NCBI GenBank assembly: GCA_021849745.1
Contig: JAJZSN010000002.1
Location: forward strand, 1 to 64,000
Reading direction: 5' to 3'
From: Bacillota bacterium
GTDB lineage: Bacteria > Bacillota > GCA-003054495 > Carboxydocellales > JAJZSN01
DNA length: 64,000 nt
Position 1 is the stretch's first letter; each line of letters starts with the position of its first letter. Both the position numbers and the translations under genes were made by a program. Below are positions 25,186 to 35,300 of the stretch, piece by piece. The notes beneath the pieces were generated by a model. The model made no database searches. It was given only the letters and a program-made list of their open reading frames with translations, and was not told where the DNA came from.

Positions 25186-26838
25186 ATGCCGAAAAGAAGC
25201 TACAGTTCTGCCATGCTTCCAGTGATATTGCTGGTTATGCTCGGTATAGCGGCCGGTCCGGCCTTGGCTTTGCCAAATACGGATACAAACATATTTGATC
25301 CGTATAAGGATGGACGTAGTGTTACCCTAGGCCAAGTATATAACAAATCAATCACCAATTCGCCCCAAGAATCGACCCAGGAACATGATTCCACCAAAAA
25401 CCAGACTGCTCAGAATGCGGCCCTTACTGCCGACCCCAATCTAGGTTATACCACCAATGGACCACATGGACGGTATACAGACAATACCGGTGCCTGCGGC
25501 AGGTGTCATCAGTTGCACCAGGCTAAAAGCAAAAGACTGATTAGGTTTGATACCATGCCTGTTGGTAGTACGGCCAACAACATGATTTACGGAACCTGTA
25601 CCTTCTGTCATAACTTCAATGGTCAGAGCACCTATGATGTAAAGAATGGAATGATCTGGGATACCGGTGACGGTAAGAGGTACGCTACATCCGGAGGCGG
25701 TTTTGAACGGATGCTGGTGGTTGAAGGGGAACCGGCTTTGGCAACTTTGGCAAAGGTAACTTCTTCCCACAGGGTAAACCATGCTGACGGTACCAAGTTT
25801 CGACCACCAGGCGGGTATGTTGGGACGAATACTGCCGGACATATTGAATTAACCTGTACTTCCTGCCACAACCCTCATGGTTCAATGCATGGGAGGCAGT
25901 TGAGGGAAAAGACTCAGGTCGGATCCCCTACTGGAACAGCAGTACTGGCAGACACAACCGATGTGGTGTTTTTTATAAGACCGCAGATCAAGATTGCAGT
26001 GGAAAACCCTTTTGGGGATGAAAGAATCACCTACAACAAAGAGATTACCCGTTTTTGTTCCACTTGTCACTACGATTACAATTCCAATACTTTTTTGAAA
26101 AGCGTTGGCTTGTATGATCCTGCCGGCAAGTATAGACATAAGATGAACATGGGTGCGGCAGATGGCTTAAATAACGGAGACAAGGGCTTTGGTTATGACC
26201 CGGCAAAGTTCGATCTTCCCCTGGCTACAATTGGAGAATCGGCTCCAGGCAACCTTGCTTGTGTTACTTGTCATTTTGCCCATGGTACCTTTACTCAGGT
26301 TAAGGGAATTCCTACTTATGATTCAATAATCATAAGTTCCACCAATAATTCTCTTAATCTTCAGGACTTGGATGGAACCAGAACAGAGCCTCCAAAGAAC
26401 TTGAGGATGGATAACCGGGGGGTTTGTCAGAACTGTCATAACTGGCCTTCGGTAGATACCACACCTTTGGCTCTTGTGGATGTCTTGGATCCTAGTAAAC
26501 CCGGAGCCGTTCTCTACGGAGATGCTGGGACACTGAAAAGCAACACTAAGATTCTGTCACCCACTGCAGATACTGTAATGATTAGATTTGGCCAGTATGT
26601 TCTTAAGGGCAATCAGTTAAACAGCGCTGAATGGACTCCCCACTATTCATTGGTTCGCACTACGGATTCAGCAGTGGTGGGAATTACTTCGGCAAAAGTT
26701 CAGCCTGATGGCAGAACTGTAGTATTGAGGCTAGGAAGTAGCTTAACAACGGGCACAAATTATACATTATCAGTTGCAAACGTAAAAGATACCAATTTTG
26801 TTGTGATGAATGCCTTTACCCAAGGGTTCATCAAGTAA
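25186..26838 (+). CDS. Secreted hexaheme cytochrome c (first tandem copy)
   Basis: This 550-aa protein has a signal peptide ending near GPALA. Six CxxCH sites are spread along the chain: CGRCHQLHQAK, CTFCHNFNG, CTSCHNPHG, CSTCHYD, CVTCHFAHG and CQNCHNW. The C-terminal about 100 residues form an Ig-like/SbsA-type domain (KVQPDGRTVVLRLGS). The next gene is a clear paralogue with the same heme order. ATG 25186 follows AAAGGAGGTGA; the GTG at 25177 is part of that site. It lacks a membrane anchor, so a wall or extracellular location is likely. Whether it polymerises, as known hexaheme filament cytochromes do, is unknown. Confidence 0.9.
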   Translation: MPKRSYSSAMLPVILLVMLGIAAGPALALPNTDTNIFDPYKDGRSVTLGQVYNKSITNSPQESTQEHDSTKNQTAQNAALTADPNLGYTTNGPHGRYTDNTGACGRCHQLHQAKSKRLIRFDTMPVGSTANNMIYGTCTFCHNFNGQSTYDVKNGMIWDTGDGKRYATSGGGFERMLVVEGEPALATLAKVTSSHRVNHADGTKFRPPGGYVGTNTAGHIELTCTSCHNPHGSMHGRQLREKTQVGSPTGTAVLADTTDVVFFIRPQIKIAVENPFGDERITYNKEITRFCSTCHYDYNSNTFLKSVGLYDPAGKYRHKMNMGAADGLNNGDKGFGYDPAKFDLPLATIGESAPGNLACVTCHFAHGTFTQVKGIPTYDSIIISSTNNSLNLQDLDGTRTEPPKNLRMDNRGVCQNCHNWPSVDTTPLALVDVLDPSKPGAVLYGDAGTLKSNTKILSPTADTVMIRFGQYVLKGNQLNSAEWTPHYSLVRTTDSAVVGITSAKVQPDGRTVVLRLGSSLTTGTNYTLSVANVKDTNFVVMNAFTQGFIK

Positions 26839-26879
26839 ATTATAAAATTATTAGTTAATATTGAAGGGAGGATTTTTCA

Positions 26880-28526
26880 GTGAAAAGATATTTAGTAGCT
26901 TTTACTATGGCCGTACTTTTCACCATGGCCGTGGGCGTGGGTATTGCCAACGCCTTACCGACCCAATTAAGAGATTCCAATAACACCTTGGTTGGTGTTT
27001 CAGTTAACTTAGATGCCTATTCAGATACTGTTGGGAGCGGTGCTGAACATAAGTATCAAACAAGACCCACCCTGGCCACTGTAAGTGGTGTTACTTACCA
27101 GTCCTACGGTCCCCACGGTAAGTTCACCACCGATACCAATGCCTGTGGACGTTGTCACCAGTTGCACCAAGCGAAATCCGCTCGATTGATCCGGTTTGAT
27201 GTCTCCACCAACCCTAATGCTAAGAACACCGTATATGGCATCTGTACTTACTGCCATAACTTTAACGGTCAAAGTACCTATGATGTAAAAGACGGTATGA
27301 TTTGGGATGCTCCTAATGGTATGCGTTATGCTACCAACGGCGGCGGTTTTGAAAGACAATTGGTAGTCGAAGGCCCTACCGGCTTGGCTACCTTGGTTAA
27401 AGCCAACTCCAGTCACCAGGTTAATGCAACCAGGGATGACGCTGTTGGCGGAATTGATACCCGTTACCTTGCTCCCGGTGGCGCCTCAAACGAACACATT
27501 GCTTTGAAGTGTTCCAGCTGCCACAATCCCCATGGTTCCAAGAACGCCCGGATCCTGGTTGAAAAAGTTGTTTGGTTCACCGATTCAACCACAACAACCG
27601 GTACCAGTTCCCGGAATACTTTTGGTGGCGGAAGTTTATCCGAATTCGTGGATAACCGTTTCGGTGATGAGGTTTCCAAATACACCACCAAAATTTCTGA
27701 CTTCTGCGGCGCTTGTCATACTGATTACTTGAATACCGTTAATAATGGAAGTACCCAGACAAATGGTGCTTATCGTCACATGATTAACATGGTTAAAGAC
27801 AATGGTTTAAACAATAAGTCCGGCGGTGTTGGCAACGATGGCACCTTCGGTTATGAAGTAGGCCGCCTGCAGTTACCCCTCGGCGCTGACGGAGCTACTG
27901 TAACCAATCCTCTCACCACTGCTACCGGGTTTGAACGGGTAGTGTGCACCACCTGTCACTTCGCTCATGGTACCGGCGCTGAGATGACTAAGGACGTAGT
28001 TTACGGCAATGCCCGCTGGGAAGCCAGTACTAACGTTACTACCGGTACAAAATACTACCTTACCACTGCTGTTGTAAACGGTGTATCCAATGAAACCATC
28101 AAGAACCTGCGGATGGATAACCGGGGTGTTTGTCAGAACTGCCACAACCGGAACAGCGTAGATCAGACCAATCCGGCTTTGGTTGATCTCATCAATCCTA
28201 CATCCGATGGTTCCACCACATATAATGCTCTGGTTACAGCCGGTAACGGCGGTACTAAGGCCAAGTACGAAGCTGCCGGTGGTACCCACTATGTAACTAT
28301 CCGCTTCGACCAGTATATGGCCAAAGACCCCGCTGAAGTGACTGGTAATTACACCAAATCCGGTGCATTTACCATTACCGGCGCCAAACTGCAGCCAGAC
28401 GGTCGTACCGTATTGCTGACCCTTAGCTCTGCACCTGTTGTTAACACTGATACAATTGCACCTAATGCCAGCGTCATCAATATCAACGGCGTTGCTGCAA
28501 ATGCTGCTTCCGTAATCATTAGATAA
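26880..28526 (+). CDS. Secreted hexaheme cytochrome c (second tandem copy)
   Basis: This 548-aa paralogue of the preceding gene has a signal peptide cut near IANA|LPT. Its heme sites CGRCHQLHQAK, CTYCHNFNG, CSSCHNPHG, CGACHTD, CTTCHFAHG and CQNCHNR match one to one. Shared blocks include YDVKDGMIWD, GGGFERQLVVEG and NLRMDNRGVCQNCHN. The C-terminal Ig-like segment is again KLQPDGRTVLLTLSS. GTG 26880 is preceded by GGGAGGA. Base use is slightly richer in preferred codons than in its neighbours, which may mean high expression. A hairpin follows the gene. Confidence 0.9.
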   Translation: MKRYLVAFTMAVLFTMAVGVGIANALPTQLRDSNNTLVGVSVNLDAYSDTVGSGAEHKYQTRPTLATVSGVTYQSYGPHGKFTTDTNACGRCHQLHQAKSARLIRFDVSTNPNAKNTVYGICTYCHNFNGQSTYDVKDGMIWDAPNGMRYATNGGGFERQLVVEGPTGLATLVKANSSHQVNATRDDAVGGIDTRYLAPGGASNEHIALKCSSCHNPHGSKNARILVEKVVWFTDSTTTTGTSSRNTFGGGSLSEFVDNRFGDEVSKYTTKISDFCGACHTDYLNTVNNGSTQTNGAYRHMINMVKDNGLNNKSGGVGNDGTFGYEVGRLQLPLGADGATVTNPLTTATGFERVVCTTCHFAHGTGAEMTKDVVYGNARWEASTNVTTGTKYYLTTAVVNGVSNETIKNLRMDNRGVCQNCHNRNSVDQTNPALVDLINPTSDGSTTYNALVTAGNGGTKAKYEAAGGTHYVTIRFDQYMAKDPAEVTGNYTKSGAFTITGAKLQPDGRTVLLTLSSAPVVNTDTIAPNASVININGVAANAASVIIR

Positions 28527-28540
28527 AGCCTTGATATCTG

Positions 28541-28578
28541 TTAAGGTGCTAGGCACTGCTTAGCACCTTAACTTCCTT
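28541..28578 (+). terminator. Hairpin after the hexaheme gene pair
   Basis: TTAAGGTGCTA (28541-28551) pairs perfectly with TAGCACCTTAA (28561-28571). The tail CTTCCTTCT has few consecutive T, so it could be a partial terminator or 3'-stabilising hairpin. Confidence 0.65.
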
Positions 28579-28683
28579 CTATAATCTACCGCTCGATGGG
28601 TATGGAATATCATGATATAATATTTTCGGGAGCTATTATTTTTTTTAATTTATAATAAATAAGTTTTAATAGGAGGGGAAGTA

Positions 28684-29451
28684 ATGTTCAGAAAGGCTTT
28701 ATTTACAGTTCTGGCAATCATGTTTGTTCTAACCTCCATTGTAGGATGTGGTCAAAAAGAAACAAAGACCGTCACCCAAAAGCCTGCCAAATTTGATGCT
28801 AAAACAGTTGTCAAGGATTTAAAAGGGGATGCTTTGGCTGGAAAAATAAACGAGTATATGGAAGAAGGTGACATTGATAAGGCGGTTGCTGTTGGAGAAG
28901 CCGCTATGGGTAAAGAACCGGGAAACTTGAGCGTTTTACTGAACTTGTCTAATGCTTATTATTTTCAAAAAGATATGTTAAACATGGTAAAAGTGTCTAA
29001 GAAAATGGATGAATTATCCCCCAATAACCCGACAGTTCTCAATCAACTGGCCTGGGCCCTTATCGATTCCGGCGAAAATCCCGCCGAAGGCGTAAAAAAA
29101 GCGGAGCAAGCCATGTTAATCATTAAACAATCGGGACAAGTAATAGATCCTGGATTGGCAGATACCAGGGCCTATGGATTGTATAAACAGGGGAAAAAGG
29201 CAGAAGCCATAAGTGAATGGCAAAAAGCACTTCCAAGGGCGCAGAGTGGGGAAATCTATCTTCACCTGGGACAGGCTCTTTTTGAAACTGGTAAGAAAAC
29301 TGAAGCTAAACCTATACTGGAAAGGGCATTAAGTCTAATTAAAGTACAGTTGAAGGATGCTAATCTTACAAAAGTTGAAGTGAAACATCTGGAACAGGTA
29401 AAAGTTAAAATCGAAGGTTACCTTAAAGAGCTAAATCAAAAGCAATCCTAG
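28684..29451 (+). CDS. TPR-repeat lipoprotein
   Basis: This 255-aa lipoprotein has the lipobox SIVGC after a hydrophobic signal (lipidated Cys near residue 22). TPR-like helical repeats fill residues about 55-250 (NLSVLLNLSNAYYF, TVLNQLAWALIDSG, GEIYLHLGQALFETG). TPR domains bind partner proteins, so a scaffold or secretion/assembly role for the surface cytochromes is plausible. AGGAGGGG precedes ATG. Two AT-rich TATAAT-like hexamers lie at 28600-28665, making a separate promoter possible. It is followed by a second TPR protein. Confidence 0.88.
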   Translation: MFRKALFTVLAIMFVLTSIVGCGQKETKTVTQKPAKFDAKTVVKDLKGDALAGKINEYMEEGDIDKAVAVGEAAMGKEPGNLSVLLNLSNAYYFQKDMLNMVKVSKKMDELSPNNPTVLNQLAWALIDSGENPAEGVKKAEQAMLIIKQSGQVIDPGLADTRAYGLYKQGKKAEAISEWQKALPRAQSGEIYLHLGQALFETGKKTEAKPILERALSLIKVQLKDANLTKVEVKHLEQVKVKIEGYLKELNQKQS

Positions 29452-29542
29452 AACCATGAATCAAGTTTGAAAATTGTCTCGGGTTTTCCTGAGTCTTATT
29501 GGTATAGATTCATTACGATTCGACCTAATTAAAGGGGGTACT

Positions 29543-30253
29543 ATGGTGCAAGAGGTTAACAACTTACAGGGCAATCCAATTCAGGAGGAAACCGTATACA
29601 GCACCAAAAAGGTTATAGTTGTACTGGGTGGATTGGCCGTAGTGCTGGTGGCGCTTGGGTTTTTAATTGGGCAATTGTTTTTCTGGGACAAGCCCGTATA
29701 TGAATCAGCCCTTGATTACCAGTTTCAAACAGCCTATAATAACGTGAAAAAATCTCCTAACGATCCACAACTGCGCATCGAATTAGGTTGGCTTTACCTT
29801 CAGATGAAGGACTACAATAAAGCCTTGAACGAATATAAAAACGCACTGAAACTTGACCCCAAGAACTTGGGCGCCAAGTTAAACATTGCTATTGTTTACG
29901 GTGAACAAAAGGATTATAAGAAAGCTAAAGCCGAATTAGAGAAACTTATTAAAGATAAACCCGCTTTTGAGGATGCCAGGGTTGCTTTGGCCAGTGTGCA
30001 TTATCACCTTAAAGAATATGATGCCGCAATCAAACAATACCAGTTTCTCATAAATGCTAATCCCGGGACCGTAGATTATATTACTCTGCTAGGTAGGGTT
30101 TTGGAAGCCAAAGGGGATAAAAAGGGGGCTATTGCCCAATATGAAAAGGCATTAAACTACGTACCTAATTTTGAACCTGCTGCAGAGGGCCTGAAAAGAC
30201 TTGAAGGCAAAGGGTCAGAAGTTAATACCCCAAAACCGGAACCAAACAAATAA
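29543..30253 (+). CDS. Membrane-anchored TPR protein
   Basis: This 236-aa protein has a short cytoplasmic N-terminus, one membrane helix (KVIVVLGGLAVVLVALGFLI, about 30-50) and about four TPR units (ELGWLYLQMKDYNKALNEYK, NIAIVYGEQKDYKKAKAEL, DYITLLGRVLEAKGD) facing outwards. I use ATG 29543, preceded by AAAGGGGGT, instead of codons 23 positions upstream that show no ribosome site. Together with the preceding TPR lipoprotein and the NHL proteins it forms an accessory block inside the cytochrome locus, probably for assembly. Confidence 0.85.
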   Translation: MVQEVNNLQGNPIQEETVYSTKKVIVVLGGLAVVLVALGFLIGQLFFWDKPVYESALDYQFQTAYNNVKKSPNDPQLRIELGWLYLQMKDYNKALNEYKNALKLDPKNLGAKLNIAIVYGEQKDYKKAKAELEKLIKDKPAFEDARVALASVHYHLKEYDAAIKQYQFLINANPGTVDYITLLGRVLEAKGDKKGAIAQYEKALNYVPNFEPAAEGLKRLEGKGSEVNTPKPEPNK

Positions 30254-30268
30254 GCGGGAGGCAGCGCA

Positions 30269-31225
30269 ATGAATAAAAAGAGACTTTATAGCCTGGTTGG
30301 CGTTCTAGTGGTAGTTATCGGCATATTTTTTGGCTATTACTACTATAAAAACCTAAACCCTCTGGATATGTTAAATGATGTACCCATAGGGAATGTTATC
30401 AATCCGCCGGAATTTAAGAACTTCATCTTCGGCGGTGAAAATAACCCTTTGGTATTACCTCTCGGGGTTGCAATTAACAGCGGTGAGGTATATGTTTCTG
30501 ACTCGGATCGCGGTCAGGTTGAAGTTTTTGATTATAACGGCAAGCTCCTACGGGTTATCGGTGACAAAGGGCCGGGCCGCCTTAATCACCCCTATGGCTT
30601 AGCTTTTAACGGTAATGAGTTATATGTTGCTGATGGGGGATGGGGTAAGATCTTAATTTTCGAGCCCAACGGGACTTTCAAAAGATACTTTGAGCCTAAA
30701 GATGGGGTATTCTTTTCCGCACCTTCACAATTGGTTATCAGGGATGGTAAAATAATCTTTCCGGACTTGGCTTTATCCAAAGTATTTGTCTTTGATTTGG
30801 ATGGTAATCTCCTGATGACCTTTGGTCAAAGGGGCGAAGGCCGTGGTCAGATGATTAAACCCCATGGTGTAGCGGTTGATGATGAGGGTAGTTATTATGT
30901 AGCTGATTCCAATAATAATCGGGTCCTTAAATTCAATAAGGATGGCAAATTTGTTAAGTATCTTGCCGAAACTGCTGATGGGAAACCCGGTGAGATTTTA
31001 ACTCCCAGAGGTGTTGCTGTGGACTCACGGAATAACATATATGTTGTTTCGGGGTTGGGCGCTACTGTTTACGTATTTAATAAAGAAGGCCAAGGGCTAT
31101 TAAATTTTAATCAATTAAATGATGAAGAAGGAAACCTGGTTCTTCCTAGTGGAATAGCTATTGACGATAACAACAAAATATTTGTTACCGAAACAACCGC
31201 TAACCGGGTTTCAGTTTTCCAATAA
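30269..31225 (+). CDS. Membrane-anchored NHL-repeat beta-propeller protein
   Basis: This 318-aa protein has an N-terminal helix (LVGVLVVVIGIFFGYYYY) and about six NHL blades (VYVSDSDRGQVEVFD, LYVADGGWGKILIFE, YYVADSNNNRVLKFN). These propellers usually mediate protein or surface contacts. No Cys or heme site is present. GGGAGG precedes ATG 30269, 15 bases after the TPR gene. A homologous NHL gene follows, so this is a duplicated module, probably helping to place or fold surface cytochromes. Confidence 0.88.
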   Translation: MNKKRLYSLVGVLVVVIGIFFGYYYYKNLNPLDMLNDVPIGNVINPPEFKNFIFGGENNPLVLPLGVAINSGEVYVSDSDRGQVEVFDYNGKLLRVIGDKGPGRLNHPYGLAFNGNELYVADGGWGKILIFEPNGTFKRYFEPKDGVFFSAPSQLVIRDGKIIFPDLALSKVFVFDLDGNLLMTFGQRGEGRGQMIKPHGVAVDDEGSYYVADSNNNRVLKFNKDGKFVKYLAETADGKPGEILTPRGVAVDSRNNIYVVSGLGATVYVFNKEGQGLLNFNQLNDEEGNLVLPSGIAIDDNNKIFVTETTANRVSVFQ

Positions 31226-31247
31226 TCCTAACAAATTATTGTTACCA

Positions 31248-31278
31248 TCAGGACGCCAGCAAACAGGCGTCCTGATTC
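31248..31278 (+). terminator. Hairpin between the two NHL genes
   Basis: TCAGGACGCC (31248-31257) pairs perfectly with GGCGTCCTGA (31266-31275), followed by TTCCGTTG. The T-run is poor, so it may attenuate rather than stop transcription. Confidence 0.6.
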
Positions 31279-31320
31279 CGTTGTCACCCGAAAAGACCAA
31301 AAAAAGGAAGTGTTTTACAG

Positions 31321-32286
31321 GTGACTATAAGAAAAATACTAATTTTGGCGGGTTTAATAATACTTGGGTTACTGCTTTTATGGCAATGGGAATATGGATA
31401 TGTCCCACAAACTAAGTATAAGAGCCAGACGGATAGTTCCTTTAGTGTTCAAGAAACCATTATGGGTACAGGAAAGAGTAGTTTATTAAGGCCTCTGGCA
31501 GTCACTATGGATGATGAGGGCCAAATCTATGTGGCGGATAGTTCTCACCACAGGATAATGGTCTTCGATTTGCATAACAAGGTGGTTGCGGAGATTGGTA
31601 AGCCGGGTACGGGTCAGGGTGAACTGGATTATCCTACTGCTGTGGGGATTAAAGGTAACAAACTCTATGTTGGTGACTCAACCAACTATCGAATTCAGGT
31701 GTTTAGTAAATATGGGGATTACATGTACTATTTTCCCAAAGAAACCGAAAATCTGGGCAAAATTAAGCCCGTGGCCCTTACTCTTGATAGCCAAGGTAAT
31801 GTTTATGTAGCAGATGGGGCAGGTCAACGGATACTGGTTTTTGATGAACAAGGTAAATTCTTACGCAGTTTCGGTAAGGCGGGTAATGATGTGGGAGAAT
31901 TCAGTTTTCCCAACGGTTTGGCTCTGGACGAAGCAGGTCAAAACCTCTATGTATCGGATTTTGCCAATGGCAGGATTCAGGTATTTTCCCCGGAAGGCAA
32001 GTTTAAGAAAAAAATCAGCGCAGAGGCAGGGTTTACCAACCCCAGAGGGTTGGCTTATAACCAGGAACAAAAGCAGCTCTACGTAGCAGATATATTTAAC
32101 CACCGGATTGTGGTTCTCAATGAAAAAGGTGAAAACCTCGGAAATGTAGGGTCCATCGGTGCCGGGCCCCAACAATTTAATTTCCCCAACGGCCTGTGGT
32201 ATGGCAAGGGCACCCTGTTGGTGGCAGACCGGGAGAACAACCGGGTAATGATTATTAATACCGGTGGGTCTAAAGGTAAGGAGTAA
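31321..32286 (+). CDS. Second membrane-anchored NHL-repeat protein
   Basis: This 321-aa paralogue of the preceding protein has an N-terminal helix (ILILAGLIILGLLLLWQW) and six NHL blades (IYVADSSHHRIMVFD, LYVGDSTNYRIQVFS, VYVADGAGQRILVFD, LYVADIFNHRIVVLN). Spacing of blades is very regular, consistent with a complete propeller. The start is GTG 31321, with AAGGAAG about ten bases upstream. It ends 21 bases before the giant cytochrome gene and is probably co-transcribed with it. Confidence 0.88.
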   Translation: MTIRKILILAGLIILGLLLLWQWEYGYVPQTKYKSQTDSSFSVQETIMGTGKSSLLRPLAVTMDDEGQIYVADSSHHRIMVFDLHNKVVAEIGKPGTGQGELDYPTAVGIKGNKLYVGDSTNYRIQVFSKYGDYMYYFPKETENLGKIKPVALTLDSQGNVYVADGAGQRILVFDEQGKFLRSFGKAGNDVGEFSFPNGLALDEAGQNLYVSDFANGRIQVFSPEGKFKKKISAEAGFTNPRGLAYNQEQKQLYVADIFNHRIVVLNEKGENLGNVGSIGAGPQQFNFPNGLWYGKGTLLVADRENNRVMIINTGGSKGKE

Positions 32287-32306
32287 CAGGCGGAGGTGAC
32301 CAATTG

Positions 32307-35300
32307 ATGCTAAAAATGATGAAATCCCGGCGGCTCAAAGCTGTCTTAGCGCTTGCTGTGATAGCAGCATTGATATTTACCTATATACCATCGGCTGGTG
32401 CCGCAGTCAATATTATTAATAACGGTACATTTCAAACTGACATTACTACGGGTCCCTGGTCTGCTGCTGGTGGTACAACCAGTATCTCTTGGAATTCAGC
32501 CGGGCAGGCCAATGGAGGTGCAGCCTTATTCCGTAACAGTGCCGACAGAACTCCAAGTAGCGCCACCCTTAGGCAGACATTTACCTTGACTAAAGCAGCA
32601 ACCAATGATGTTAATTTTTCTTTCTGGTATAAAAAGCAAAGAAGTACAGGCAACGCTCCAAGAGCCTTCACGGCCCGGATGAGAATTATTAAACCAGGTG
32701 GCGCCACTTATGCTTTCGATCAATCCTATACCGGTACTGCCAATGTTGCCTGGACACAGGTTAGCACCACTATCTTAAAAAACCAGTTTAACATCACAGG
32801 TACTTATACGGTGGAACTTTACGCTAATATCGAGAATGACGGCACCAGTCCTTGGGCCGAGGTATGGTTCGATGAAATCTTTCTGGAAATCGACCAGATT
32901 AATCCTGATTCGGTACCTAATCTTAATGGTACCGCTAATTCCGAAAGCCAGATTGCTCTAACTTGGACCGGTGTACAGGATAATAACGGTAACGGGCAGG
33001 TGGCCTATTACGATGTATACAGGGATAATGTGCGAATTGCCACTAATATTACCCATAATGGCTTGGTTCAACATAATTATACTGCCACAGGCTTAACCAC
33101 CGGTCAAAACTATACCTTTGAAGTTAAGGCTGTAGATACTTGGGGTAATATTTCCACCAATAACTCTACAGTGACCATGTCCACGGTTGATACCACCAAA
33201 CCTAATTCGGTTACTCCTTTGACTGGCAGCCCAATTAGTGATTCCAGGATTGATCTTCAGTGGAATGGGGTCAGTGCTAATATTGGCGTTACTTCTTATG
33301 ATATTTTTAAGAATAATGTATACCTGGCAACGGTTACTCATACAGGAGTTGGAGCAAGTCATACTTACCAGGCTACCGGCTTATCACCATCTACTACTTA
33401 TCAGTTCGAAGTGAGGGCCAAGGATGCAGCGGGGAACGTTTCCATCAATAATGATGGGCGTACTGCTACTACACTGGCCCCGGCGGATACCACGAAACCC
33501 GATGCCATAGCTACCTTGACCGCAACGGCGGTAAGCGGTACCCGCATTGATCTCCAATGGAATCAGGGTAGTGATAATCCGGGCGGTAGCGGTATTGTTC
33601 AGTATCTTGTCTACCGTAACTCGTTAGAGGTTGGTATAGTAGTTGAAGCTGGCACTCCGACTTATTACTACCAGGTAACCGGCCTTACACCCTCTACTTC
33701 CTATAACTTCGAAATCAGGGCCAAAGACGCTGCAGGTAATATTTCTACCGGGAATACCGTGGTTTCCAAAAGTACCCTGAGTGCCGATTCGATAGCTCCC
33801 TCGCCGGTTACTACCTTGGCGGCCAATACTTTAAGTCATTCCAGTATTAGGCTAACTTGGAACCAAAGTACCGACACCGGTTATGGTGTGGCTGGTTATG
33901 AAGTTTTTCAGAATAATAATCCTACTCCTATAGCTAACATCAGCCATAATGGCAATCCCGCCTATAGTTATGATGTCACCGGCTTATCTCCCAGTACTCG
34001 TTATGACTTTGTAGTGGTGGCGGTAGATAAGGACGGAAATAGGTCTACCGGCAATGTGGGAGCCTGGGCCGTCACCAATGTTACCCCAGACTCCACACCT
34101 CCGAGCTCGATTCAGGTGTTGACAGCCAACCCTTTAACCTCTAAGAGAGTTGAGCTTGAGTGGGGGCGAGCAACTGATAATATCGGTGTAAATCATTATG
34201 AGATTTATGTAAACAATGGTATTTCACCCGTCGCCACTGTAGCGGACGGCGGAGCTACCACTTTTCGCTACTCTGTCTTGGGACTTGAACCTATAACGGA
34301 ATATACCTTTGAAGTCAGGGCCGTTGATGCTATCGGTAATAAATCTTCCTCTAACGCCACAGCTACCGCAACTACCCTTGCCCTCACCGATCCTACCATT
34401 CCTAGCGCCGTCTATGATCTTAACGCCCAGGCGGTATCAACCTCTAGGGTTAAGCTGACCTGGAGCGCCGCCACCGACAATATCGGGGTTACTGAATATC
34501 AGGTTCTTCAGAACGGTAACTTATTAACAGTGGTTAAAGATAACGGGGCAACGAAATACAGCTATTATGTGGGAGGACTCAACCCCTTTACTAACTATAC
34601 TTTCGAAGTGGTGGCGGCAGATAAAGAGGGTAACCTCTCCGTGGGTAATAATCAAGCCACTGTTTCCACAATGGAGGCAGATACCGCTTCACCTTCGGCT
34701 CCTCAGAATTTGCTATCTGCTTATAACGGATCAAGTGAGGTGCGTTTGGTTTGGCAGGCCGCTTATGATAATGTGGAAGTTACCAAGTACAAAATCTACC
34801 GCAGCCAAAGCGGTGGAGCATATAAGTTAATCGCCACTTCAACTGGGACTAGTCATACCGCTATGGGACTAATGTCCAATACATCCTATGCCTTTAAAGT
34901 AACTGCTGTGGATGCCGCCGGTAATGAATCAGGTTTTAGTAATGTTATAAATACTACTACCTCAACAGATACTACTGCCCCCAAGATTTTCCATAATAAT
35001 CCCCCGGCTGATGAGGTTGATATCGGTCAGGCATCTTTGATTAAAGTGGTCTTTGACGACGGATTAAATACTTCCACCGTTAATGGTGCCAACTTCTACC
35101 TCAAGGATAGTGGAAACAACACCATAACTGCGGACGTATATTACGATGATATTACCGGGGCGATAATTCTGGCTCCCATGGTAAACCTAAGCCAAGGCAT
35201 GAAATATACCGCTTATGTGGTGGGGGGATCAGGGGGAATTAAGAACAGTGCCGGTATAGCCCTGGAGAAATCTTTCTCCTGGTCTTTCACCGTGGGCAGT

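Noticed and set aside
27873-28556. 227-codon minus-strand frame over the second hexaheme gene
   Set aside because: It covers conserved heme segments of the plus strand and reads as a Val/Gly-rich antisense product.
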